Of a stretch of DNA of 64,000 bases, positions 1 through 8,921 are shown piece after piece (position 1 is the stretch's first letter; every line of letters begins with the position of its first letter). Under the pieces are notes generated by a model. The model did not search any database. It saw only the letters and a list, made by a program, of their open reading frames with translations, and had not been told where the DNA came from. The DNA is taken from the NCBI RefSeq assembly GCF_024436055.1, contig NZ_JANFNH010000001.1:496001-560000 (forward strand), written 5' to 3'. Both the position numbers and the translations under genes were made by a program. Origin of the DNA: Streptantibioticus rubrisoli. GTDB lineage: Bacteria; Actinomycetota; Actinomycetes; Streptomycetales; Streptomycetaceae.

Positions 1-333
1 TTGGATGCGGCCCACCGCCTCGGGGAGCAGGACGTCCGCCAACCACATGGTGTCGGCCCGTTGTTGGGCGAGCCGGGCGTTGAGGGTGGCCTCCTGCTCG
101 GCGAGCCGGTCGCGCAGTACCGCGACCACGCGTCCCCGGCGCGCCGTCTCCGCGGTGACCAGGGCCACCGCCACCGTCGCCACGGCACCGCACCAGGCGA
201 CGAGCCCGCGCGCCTGCGCGGAGGCGACCGCGACGGCGACGGTCGCGCACAAAGCGGTCCCGGCGGCAGGCAGTAACCACGGGACAACCGAGGCGGGCCG
301 GGGGACTCCGGATGACGATCCAGCAGGAACCAT
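1..333 (-). CDS. Sensor histidine kinase, N-terminal part only (cut by window edge)
   Basis: The first 111 residues of a membrane sensor kinase are present; the rest lies outside the window. Two hydrophobic segments (about residues 16-38 and 44-60) are followed by a charged helix with QRADTMWLADVLLPEAVGRI. That phrase is typical of a Streptomyces family of HATPase-containing kinases in which a short membrane anchor leads directly into a coiled coil. The start at 333 is preferred over the in-frame ATG at 339 because GAGG at 343-340 lies six bases upstream of it. Codon 20 is TTA (276-274), rare in this genome type and read by the bldA tRNA. The kinase assignment is inference from the N-terminus; no catalytic domain is visible. 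Confidence 0.6.
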   Translation of the reverse strand, partial: MVPAGSSSGVPRPASVVPWLLPAAGTALCATVAVAVASAQARGLVAWCGAVATVAVALVTAETARRGRVVAVLRDRLAEQEATLNARLAQQRADTMWLADVLLPEAVGRIQ

Positions 334-583
334 CAGCATCCTCAAACCGTCAGCAGACTTGGATGAACGAAAGGCGGATACGGCATCAGCGGCAACCCCA
401 ACAGCACACAGGGGCGACGCGGCGTAACTGCCGCAACACGCTGAGCCGCGAAGCAGCATAGCCATGCTCCGCCTGTGCCTGACGCATAATCATTCTCTTT
501 GCGGCAACTGGCAGTTGGCGCCACGGATTTCTGTATGCTGCTCCCTCGCGGGGCGGCTCCCGGGCCACACCACCGGTGTGCGC
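334..583. other. Intergenic region upstream of the kinase, downstream of glpK
   Basis: No gene is seen here. The stretch is less GC-rich than its surroundings and should hold the promoter of the leftward kinase gene. It contains the inverted repeat CAACT-GGC-AGTTG at 505-517, a possible operator, and a small hairpin CACACC-acc-GGTGTG at 566-580 just past the glpK stop, a weak candidate terminator for glpK. Confidence 0.4.
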
Positions 584-2101
<1,518 letters not shown>

Positions 2102-2114
2102 GGCTGGTCGCCTC

Positions 2115-2978
2115 TCACGCGGTGGGTGGTCCGCTGCCGGGCGGCGTCGGGATCTCGCCGGGTTCCTGGGGCTGGGGGACCGGCAGATAGCGGCTGATGG
2201 ACAGCTTGTAGAAGGCCGCGCCGACCAGCCCGCCGATCAGCGGTGCGACGATGGGCACCCAGAAGTAGAGGTTCCCCCACTGGTCGCGGAAGGCGCCCCG
2301 GTAGCCGGTGATGAAGCTGGCCAGCCGGGGGCCGAAGTCACGGGCCGGGTTGATGGCGTAGCCCGCGTCGGCGCCGAACGCCATGCCGATCACCACCACG
2401 ATCAGGCCGATGACGAACGGCGCCAGGTTCGCGCGGGGGGGCGTGTTGAGCAGATCGGTGACCGCGAGGATCAGCATCATCAGCAGCGCGGTGCCGATCA
2501 CCTGGTCGCGGAAGGCGCCCCACTCGTGGATGCCCGCGGTGAGTGAGCCGTTGCCGGGCAGGGTGGAGAAGACGATCTGGGTCGCGGTGGTGTGTTTGGG
2601 GTCGGCGCGGGCCAGTACCTCGGTGAAGTTCCAGCGGACCAGTAGGGCCGCGACGAAGGCCCCGGCCGTCTGGGCCACCGCGTAGGGCAGCACCTTGGGC
2701 CAGGGGAAGCCCTTGAACGCGGCCAGCGCGAGGGTGACCGCGGGGTTGAGGTGGGCGCCGCTGATGCGTCCCGCCATGTAGACGCCGAACGTCACCCCCC
2801 AACCCCAGGCCCAGGCGATGCTGTCGTGGTTGCCGAGGCCGCCTTTGGGGCTGGTCAGGGCGCCTGCCGCCACCACCTGTGCCACCACGCCGCAGCCGAA
2901 GAGGATCAGCACCATCGTTCCGGCGAACTCCGCGGAGAGCTCGCCGATCAGCCGCGGTTTCGGTGTGGGTTCACTCAT
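2115..2978 (-). CDS. glpF: Aquaglyceroporin (glycerol uptake facilitator)
   Basis: A 287-residue MIP-family channel with about six membrane spans and the two half-helix motifs HLNPAVT and [10 protein letters not shown]. The Asp after the second NPA-R motif is typical of glycerol-conducting GlpF channels rather than water-only aquaporins. The reading frame is open far upstream, but the start at 2978 ([10 protein letters not shown]) is chosen because GAGGAGG lies just upstream and the family begins here. The Pro-rich tail after about residue 265 is probably cytosolic. It leads the glpF-glpK unit and supplies the kinase's substrate by facilitated diffusion. Confidence 0.93.
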   Translation of the reverse strand: MSEPTPKPRLIGELSAEFAGTMVLILFGCGVVAQVVAAGALTSPKGGLGNHDSIAWAWGWGVTFGVYMAGRISGAHLNPAVTLALAAFKGFPWPKVLPYAVAQTAGAFVAALLVRWNFTEVLARADPKHTTATQIVFSTLPGNGSLTAGIHEWGAFRDQVIGTALLMMLILAVTDLLNTPPRANLAPFVIGLIVVVIGMAFGADAGYAINPARDFGPRLASFITGYRGAFRDQWGNLYFWVPIVAPLIGGLVGAAFYKLSISRYLPVPQPQEPGEIPTPPGSGPPTA

Positions 2979-3090
2979 GGGCGCCCGCCTCCTCAGGGCT
3001 GCGGCTCCGGCACGCAAAGAACCGTGCACCATCTTCCGGCACCGGAAGGGACCCGGCCAGTCGGACTTGACCAGGGCTCGCGCGTGCTGT

Positions 3091-3120
3091 TTAGTTGTAC
3101 ACAACTTAGTTGTGCACAAT
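3091..3120 (+). promoter_or_regulatory. Tandem OhrR-type operator boxes
   Basis: Two 15-base direct repeats lie head to tail: TTAGTTGTACACAAC (3091-3105) and TTAGTTGTGCACAAT (3106-3120). Each contains a palindromic core, TTGTACACAA or TTGTGCACAA. Cores of this kind are bound by OhrR, a MarR-family sensor of organic hydroperoxides, and the position directly before the ohr start fits. The regulator assignment is inference; no ohrR is next to the gene. Confidence 0.65.
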
Positions 3121-3149
3121 GCACATGCCAGGAGTTGAGAGGCTTTCCC

Positions 3150-3563
3150 ATGGACGCGCTCTACACCACAGCCGCCACCGCCAACGGCCGAGAGGGCCGC
3201 ACCGTCAGCTCGGACGGCAGGCTCGACCTCCAGTTGGCGTTCCCGCCCGCGCTGGGCGGGAACGGCAACGGCACCAACCCCGAGCAGTTGTTCGCCGCCG
3301 GATACGCGGCCTGCTTCGCCAGCGCTCTCGGCGCGGTCGGCCGTGAGGCCAAGGTTGACACCAGCGACGCCTCGGTCACCGCCGAGGTGGGCATCGGCAA
3401 GGACACCGACGGCGGCTTCGGGCTGGCGGTGACGCTCCGCGTCGAACTGCCCGAGTCGCTGCAGGGTCCGGCGGGCCGCGAGCTGGTCGAGAAGGCGCAC
3501 GCCTTCTGCCCGTACTCCAAGGCCACCCGGGGCAACATCCCGGTGGAACTGGTGGTGGAGTGA
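3150..3563 (+). CDS. ohr: Organic hydroperoxide resistance protein (Ohr peroxiredoxin)
   Basis: A 137-residue Ohr/OsmC-fold thiol peroxidase that reduces organic hydroperoxides, usually with lipoylated protein as reductant. The two catalytic cysteines are visible: Cys55 in AACFASAL and Cys120 in AFCPYS. The N-terminal GREGRTVSSDGRLDLQL segment is typical of Ohr rather than OsmC. ATG at 3150 follows AGGAGTTGAGAGG. It diverges from glpF, and two OhrR-like boxes lie just upstream, implying induction by peroxides. The repressor gene, often adjacent in other Streptomyces, is absent here and must be encoded elsewhere. Confidence 0.93.
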   Translation: MDALYTTAATANGREGRTVSSDGRLDLQLAFPPALGGNGNGTNPEQLFAAGYAACFASALGAVGREAKVDTSDASVTAEVGIGKDTDGGFGLAVTLRVELPESLQGPAGRELVEKAHAFCPYSKATRGNIPVELVVE

Positions 3564-3687
3564 CAAGTCGCCCGCCCCGGTGAGGAGTTGCGGCACCGCC
3601 TCGCACCGGCCGGAGTGCCACCGCCAGCCGGTCCCGCGGCCCGAACCGTGCCATGCGGCTGATCGCCGGAGGGGCGATAATTGACAG

Positions 3688-6126
3688 GTGCGGCCAAGGG
3701 CGATGAACACTCCCGAGGCGTCCGGCGGCGACACTCGGCGCTGCCCGTTCGACGTCACCGATGCCGCCGTCCTGGTGGTGGATCCCAAGGGCCTGATCCA
3801 GGGGTGGAGTCGCGGCGCACAGGAACTGCTCGGCTACCGGGAGCAGGAGGTCATCGGACGCCCCGCCACGGACCTGCTGGCCACCCCCGGCGAGGGACCG
3901 AAGCTGCGCCACCGCACCGGCAGCGGCTGGCAGGCGTCGCTGTCGGTACGCCACCGCGACGGGCACAGCCTTGAGGTCGGCGCGCAGGCGTGCCCGCTGG
4001 GCGCCGACCGCAAGGGCGCGAGCTGGCTGGTGGTCGCCGCCGACCTGGCCACCACGCAGGCATGGGAGCGCGAGCAGGCGGTGCTGCGCGGGCTGTTCAC
4101 CCAGTCCCCGTTCGGGCTGGCCGTGGTCGACCCGCAACTGCGGTTCCTGATGATCAACCCCGCGCTGGAGCGGATGGACGGCGTCCCGGCGCGGCTGCGG
4201 CTGGGCCGCCGCCTGCGCGACACGTTGCCCGGAGCCGGGGGACCGCTGGCGGAGGAGCGGGCCAGGGAGGTACTGGAGACCGGTGAACCGCTGGTCACCG
4301 TCGAGCAGGTGGACTCCGCGACCGACCCGCACCGGCAGCACGTACGGTCCGGCTCCTCCTTCCGGCTGCAGGACTCGGCCGGGCGCACCGTCGGCGTCGG
4401 ACACGCGGTGCTCGACGTCACCAGCCACCATCGCGCCCGGCAGCGCCTCGCCCTGGTCAACGAGGCCAGCGTGCTGATCGGCAGCACCCTGGACCTCGAC
4501 CGCACGGTCCAGGAACTGGCGGAGGTGCTGGTCCCGCGGGTCGCCGACTTCGTCGCCGTCGACCTGCTGGCCTCCGTGATCTGCGAGCAGGACCCGGAAG
4601 TGGTGCTGGTCTCCGACGCCACCGAGTTGCGCCGCACCGCCCATCGGTCCATCCGGCCGGGCCCGCCGAAGGTCCTGGTGGCGCTCGGTGAACCGGCCCA
4701 CTACCCGCAGGTGTCACCACAGGCCCGCTGCCTGGCCACCGGCCGGCCGGTGCTGGACGCCGTGGTGGACCTGTCCACGCCCTGGCTGCGCAAGGACCCG
4801 CCACGCGCCAAGCACCTGCACGACGTGGGCGTCCACTCCCACATGGTGGTCCCGCTGCGCGCCCGTGGCATCACCACGGGAGTGGCCACCTTGATGCGCT
4901 GGAAGAACGCCGAGCCCTTCGACGCCGACGACCTGCTGCTGGCCGAGGAACTCGCCGCCCGCGCCGCGGTGTGCATCGACAACGCCCGGCGCTTCACCCG
5001 CGAACACCGCGCCGCCCTCACCCTGCAGCGCAGTCTGCTCCCGCAGGACCTGCCCGCCCACACCGCGGTGGAGGCCGCCTACCGCTACCTGCCGGCCGAC
5101 ACCCAGGCAGGGGTCGGCGGCGACTGGTTCGACGTGCTGTCGCTGTCCGGCAGCCGGGTGGCCCTGGTCGTCGGCGACGTGGTGGGCCACGGCATGCACG
5201 CCGCCGCCACCATGGGACGGCTGCGCACCGCCGTGCACACCCTGGCCGACCTCGACCTGCCGCCCGACGAACTCCTCTCCCACCTCGATGACCTGGTGCT
5301 GCGGCTGGCCGCCGAGGAGGACGCCGCGGACCGGCCCGGCACCGGGGTGCTCGGCGCCACCTGCCTGTACGGGGTGTACGACCCCATCTGCCGGTCCGCC
5401 ACCTTCGCCCGCGCCGGGCATCCGCCACCGGCCATCGCCCACCTGGACAAGGCCGTCGAGTTCCCCGACATCCCGGCCGGACCTCCGCTCGGCCTCGGCG
5501 GTCTGCCGTTCGAGGCCGCGGAGGTACCCATTCCCGACGGCTGTGTGCTCGCCTTCTACACCGACGGTCTGATCACCGCCTCCCCGGACCGTGACGTGGA
5601 GACCGGCCTGGAGCGGCTGTGCTTCGCGCTGGCCCACCCCGACCGCCCGCTGGAGGAGATATGCGACGGCATGGTGCGCACCCTGCTGCCGGACCGTCCG
5701 CATGACGATGTCGCCTTCCTCGTCGCCCGCCCGCACGCGCTCAGCGCCGACAACTTCGCCACCTGGGACCTGAGCAGCGAGCCCACCGCGGTCGCGTACG
5801 CCCGGGCCATCACCGGGCGGCAACTGGAGCGCTGGGGCGTGGAGGAGCTGGCGTTCACCACCGAACTGATCGTCAGCGAGCTGGTCACCAACGCGATCCG
5901 CTACGCCTCCGAGCCGATCAGCCTGCGGCTGATCCGCGACGTACACCTGATCTGCGAGGTGTCCGACGGCAGCAACACCTCCCCGCACCTGCGTCGCGCA
6001 CGCTACAACGACGAGGGAGGCCGGGGGCTGTTCCTGGTGGCCCAGTTCGCCCAACGCTGGGGCACCCGCTACACCTCCGACGGCAAGACCATCTGGGCCG
6101 AACAGCCGTTGCCCGGCAGTGCCTAG
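3688..6126 (+). CDS. PAS/GAF/SpoIIE-type serine phosphatase with C-terminal HATPase domain
   Basis: An 812-residue cytosolic regulator in the order PAS (about 15-120), PAS (about 130-245), GAF (about 255-430), PP2C/SpoIIE phosphatase (about 450-665) and HATPase_c (about 690-812). The phosphatase core has GGDWFDV near residue 477 and GDVVGHG. The HATPase part has ELIVSELVTNAIRY near residue 726 and GGRGLFLV, as in RsbW-like anti-sigma kinases. Such proteins act in partner-switching control of sigma factors, dephosphorylating an anti-sigma antagonist in response to a PAS/GAF signal. The start is uncertain: GTG 3688, or ATG 3703 behind AAGGG. No partner genes are adjacent. The 145-bp repeat begins at its stop codon. 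Confidence 0.9.
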   Translation: MRPRAMNTPEASGGDTRRCPFDVTDAAVLVVDPKGLIQGWSRGAQELLGYREQEVIGRPATDLLATPGEGPKLRHRTGSGWQASLSVRHRDGHSLEVGAQACPLGADRKGASWLVVAADLATTQAWEREQAVLRGLFTQSPFGLAVVDPQLRFLMINPALERMDGVPARLRLGRRLRDTLPGAGGPLAEERAREVLETGEPLVTVEQVDSATDPHRQHVRSGSSFRLQDSAGRTVGVGHAVLDVTSHHRARQRLALVNEASVLIGSTLDLDRTVQELAEVLVPRVADFVAVDLLASVICEQDPEVVLVSDATELRRTAHRSIRPGPPKVLVALGEPAHYPQVSPQARCLATGRPVLDAVVDLSTPWLRKDPPRAKHLHDVGVHSHMVVPLRARGITTGVATLMRWKNAEPFDADDLLLAEELAARAAVCIDNARRFTREHRAALTLQRSLLPQDLPAHTAVEAAYRYLPADTQAGVGGDWFDVLSLSGSRVALVVGDVVGHGMHAAATMGRLRTAVHTLADLDLPPDELLSHLDDLVLRLAAEEDAADRPGTGVLGATCLYGVYDPICRSATFARAGHPPPAIAHLDKAVEFPDIPAGPPLGLGGLPFEAAEVPIPDGCVLAFYTDGLITASPDRDVETGLERLCFALAHPDRPLEEICDGMVRTLLPDRPHDDVAFLVARPHALSADNFATWDLSSEPTAVAYARAITGRQLERWGVEELAFTTELIVSELVTNAIRYASEPISLRLIRDVHLICEVSDGSNTSPHLRRARYNDEGGRGLFLVAQFAQRWGTRYTSDGKTIWAEQPLPGSA

Positions 6127-6268
6127 GCGCTCCGCTGGGAGTGCGGCGATGTGCCGTCGATCGTCTACAGCGCCGTTGCGGCTGGTCGCGCCCAGGCGGC
6201 GGAGCCGCACATGAACACAGCCCCGCGGCCCTTCGGGGCGCTACCGGACCGCAGTGGACTTCACCCGC
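6124..6268 (+). repeat. Dispersed intergenic repeat, copy A
   Basis: About 145 bases matching the reverse complement of 18568-18714 over the whole length, with scattered substitutions and a few indels. It begins at the TAG stop codon of the phosphatase gene with TAGGCGCTCCGCTGGGAGTG. It contains two internal hairpins: GCGGC-gga-GCCGC, and GCCCCG paired with CGGGGC around cggccctt. Orientation is the same as the upstream gene. Similar elements containing 'gcggctggtcgcgcc' and 'gcggcggagccgc' are common between Streptomyces genes (recalled, not searched). It may work as a transcription terminator or 3' UTR processing element. Confidence 0.8.
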
Positions 6269-6609
6269 GCTTGGACCAACGACCCTGGCAGGAGCGGGAA
6301 TTGCCGCCGAGGCACCCCAAATTCCGCCCTGTCGCGTTCAGTTCCCGGATGTGACCAATCTGTGAGCTTGGTCGCACACCGCCTCCATAATGCCTGGTCA
6401 GTAACGCTCCGTACGATCTTCAACTGACTTCGCACGCTAGTGTGTGATGTGTCGGCAGATCCTGCCAACACATCGCTTCTCCCTACGCTTCCGCCGTTTT
6501 CGGGACGTTGTGGGATGCCCCGACCGGGCAGCCCATGTCCGTCCGCGGAACGCCTTCCCGTGCACACCAGCGTCGATCCGCCGGTGTGCCATGTCCGTGT
6601 GGAGGTACC
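6269..6609. other. Intergenic leader upstream of the LuxC/LuxE-like operon
   Basis: No convincing gene. This should hold the promoter of the operon that starts at 6610. It has comparatively AT-rich patches around 6345-6450, but I could not settle on a -35/-10 pair with good spacing. The reading frame of the first operon gene is open through part of it, but without a ribosome binding site or protein-like composition. Confidence 0.4.
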
Positions 6610-7752
6610 TTGGCCCTCGATTTCCGCGTCGCGACTCTGGAAGACATCGACGGGTTGCTCCAGCTCTACCGACGGGTCTACGGGCGCGACTACGCGCTGC
6701 CGCTCGGCACCGACCCGGAGGTGATGGCCCGGGAGATCTGCGCACCGCTGACCACCTGGCTGGTCGCCGACGAGCCGGGAACCGGACGGTTGGTGGGGTC
6801 GATCGTGGGCAACCACGACCCGTCAAACGGCTTGGGCAAGCTCCAGGGCCTGGTGATCCACCCCGACGCCCGGGGCTCGGGCGCCGCGCGGCAGGCGGTC
6901 CAGCAACTCAGTGACACCCTGCTCAGCGGCGAGCAGCCCGCCGACTCCGTCTACGCCACCGCGCGCACCAACTCCACCGCACCCCAACGCATCTGCCTGC
7001 GCAGTGGTTTCCACGCCCTGGGCATCTTCCCCAACCTCCGCAAGGCCGCCCGGCACGAGACCATGGTGCTGCTGGCCCGCCACCGCGAAGGCGTGCTCGA
7101 ACGACGCCTTCCGGTGCCCCGGGTCCCGGCCCAACTCGGCGGCCTGGTCCAGGCACTGCGTTCGGCCGGGTTCGCGCTCGACACCGAGGTCACCGACGAG
7201 GTACCGCCGCGCGTCACCGGTGGCCGCCCGGCGGACCGCGCCGTCGAGCTCGTGGACGCGCCCGAGTTCGTCCTGCGCCGCTTCGCCGAGGTCATGCCCG
7301 ACCCCGCCCGGCGCTTCTACCCGTTCCACGCGCCCAACATCATGCTGGCCGCCACCGACGGGGCATACGAGCTGTACGCCCAACTCAGCCGGTCCGACGG
7401 GTACTGCGCGCTGATCGGCACCGCTCCCGGATTCTCCGCCCTCGGTGACGACCTGGAACCGCTCATCGAGCGGCTGGGCGGCTACGGCGCCTCCTACATC
7501 GAAACCCTGGTGCCGCTGGACCGCTACGAAGAACTGTGCCGGTTGCTCGCCCACGGCTTCCTGCCCGCCGCCGCCTACCCGGCGATGCGCCGGGAGGGCA
7601 CACGGTTCCGCGACCACGTCGTGATGGCCCGCACCCTCCAGCCGCTGGACTTCCACGACCTGGCCATCGACATGGCGTTCCAGCCCTTCACCGAGCAGTA
7701 CATCGAGCTGTGGAAGCAGCAATACCTCAACACCTGCGGGGTTTTCCAGTGA
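6610..7752 (+). CDS. GNAT-family N-acyltransferase, first gene of LuxC/LuxE-like operon
   Basis: A 380-residue protein with an N-terminal GNAT acyl-CoA N-acyltransferase fold (about residues 4-150). The acyl-CoA pyrophosphate loop is visible as VIHPDARGSGAARQAV (about 82-97). The C-terminal 200 residues are less clear and may be a second, degenerate GNAT-like half. The likely start is TTG 6610 behind GGAGGT at 6601-6606; spacing is short, so an upstream start is possible. Its TGA stop overlaps the next gene's GTG by four bases, so the two are translationally coupled. In this context it may transfer an acyl group to an amine before or after activation and reduction by the neighbouring enzymes; that is inference. 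Confidence 0.7.
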   Translation: MALDFRVATLEDIDGLLQLYRRVYGRDYALPLGTDPEVMAREICAPLTTWLVADEPGTGRLVGSIVGNHDPSNGLGKLQGLVIHPDARGSGAARQAVQQLSDTLLSGEQPADSVYATARTNSTAPQRICLRSGFHALGIFPNLRKAARHETMVLLARHREGVLERRLPVPRVPAQLGGLVQALRSAGFALDTEVTDEVPPRVTGGRPADRAVELVDAPEFVLRRFAEVMPDPARRFYPFHAPNIMLAATDGAYELYAQLSRSDGYCALIGTAPGFSALGDDLEPLIERLGGYGASYIETLVPLDRYEELCRLLAHGFLPAAAYPAMRREGTRFRDHVVMARTLQPLDFHDLAIDMAFQPFTEQYIELWKQQYLNTCGVFQ

Positions 7753-8921
7753 ACCAGTACCTGGGACCGGTCTCGGTACCCGATCCCGACGCCCTCGCCG
7801 CCGTGCAACGGCTGTGCGACATCGCCGAGCCGTACCTCGCGGGCCCGGACAGCGACCGGCTGTTCGCGCGGGCGATGAACGAGTCCAACGCCTGGCACGC
7901 CGCCCGCTCCCCGTTCTTCGACCGGCTGCTGGCCGCCAGCGCGGCCGCCGACCGTCCGCTGGAGGACGTGGCCGACCTGCACCGGCTGCCGTTCGTGCAC
8001 GCCAACTTCTACAAGGCGCACGAAGTGGTGTCCATCCCCGCCGACGACGTGAAGCTGCACGTCACCTCCTCCGGCACCACCGGCCAGAAGTCGCAGATGT
8101 TCTTCGACGACTTCACGCTGCGCAACGGCCAGCGCATGGTCGCCCGGATCTTCGACCACTACGGCTGGATCGGCGAGAGCGAGCCGGTCAACTACCTGCT
8201 CTCCAACTACCAGCCGCGTCCCGGGCTGAACCTGGGCAGCTCGTTCACCGACGAGTACCTGTGTCACTTCGCACCGGTGCGGTCGGTCGAGTACGCGCTC
8301 AAGCACACCGGCGGCGGCCACGAGTTCGACCCGTTCGGCTGCGTTCGCGCGCTCATCCGCTACGCCGAGGAGGGCGCGCCGGTACGCATCCTGGGGTTCC
8401 CGGCCTTCCTCTCCTTCACCCTCGACCGGATGCGGGAGCTGGGCATCCCGCCGCTGGAGCTCGACCCGCGGTCGCTGGTCGTCTTCGGCGGCGGCTGGAA
8501 GGGCCACGCCGACAAGCAGGTGGCCAAACCCGAGCTGTACCAGCGCATCCACGACCAGTTGGGCATCCCCGACGAACGCATCCGCGACGGCTTCGGCGCC
8601 GCCGAGCACTCCGTGCTCTACATGGAGTGCCCACGGCACCGCCTGCACGTACCCACCTGGTCCAGGATGCTGGTCCGCTCGGTGCGCACGCTGGAGCCGC
8701 TGCCCCACGGGGAGCCCGGCTACGCCCAGTTCATCTCCCCGTACATCACGTCGGTCCCGGCCCAGTCCGTGCTCATGGGCGACCTGGTCACGCAGTACGG
8801 CCCCGAGGAGTGCGGCTGCGGGCTGCCCACGCCCTGGTTCACCGTGCACGGCCGGGCCGGGCTGAGCCGCAACCGCAGCTGTGCCATCGCCGCCGCCGAA
8901 CTGATCAAGGGGAAGTCATGA
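7749..8921 (+). CDS. LuxE/PaaK-like acyl-protein synthetase (adenylate-forming)
   Basis: A 390-residue adenylate-forming enzyme of the LuxE/PaaK group, which activates a carboxylic acid with ATP and passes the acyl group to a thiol. The phosphate loop TSSGTTGQKS is at about 106-115. A Gly-rich VFGGGWKGH, a GFGAAEHSV motif and a Cys pair near the C-terminus (CGCGLPTPWF) follow. Length fits LuxE (about 370). GTG 7749 overlaps the upstream stop as GTGA, and its own stop overlaps the next gene as ATGA. In luminous bacteria LuxE feeds acyl groups to the LuxC reductase; the adjacent LuxC-type gene suggests the same partnership. No luxAB luciferase genes are nearby, so the product is not expected to be light. 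Confidence 0.82.
   Translation: MNQYLGPVSVPDPDALAAVQRLCDIAEPYLAGPDSDRLFARAMNESNAWHAARSPFFDRLLAASAAADRPLEDVADLHRLPFVHANFYKAHEVVSIPADDVKLHVTSSGTTGQKSQMFFDDFTLRNGQRMVARIFDHYGWIGESEPVNYLLSNYQPRPGLNLGSSFTDEYLCHFAPVRSVEYALKHTGGGHEFDPFGCVRALIRYAEEGAPVRILGFPAFLSFTLDRMRELGIPPLELDPRSLVVFGGGWKGHADKQVAKPELYQRIHDQLGIPDERIRDGFGAAEHSVLYMECPRHRLHVPTWSRMLVRSVRTLEPLPHGEPGYAQFISPYITSVPAQSVLMGDLVTQYGPEECGCGLPTPWFTVHGRAGLSRNRSCAIAAAELIKGKS

Noticed and set aside
2979-3788. N-terminal extension of the aquaporin frame
   Set aside because: The extension overlaps the divergent ohr gene and its operators and is not protein-like; the start at 2978 has a clear GAGGAGG.
6508-6609. Upstream start for the GNAT-like gene
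   Set aside because: The added residues are low-complexity Arg/Ser/Pro and lack a ribosome binding site, whereas TTG 6610 has GGAGGT.
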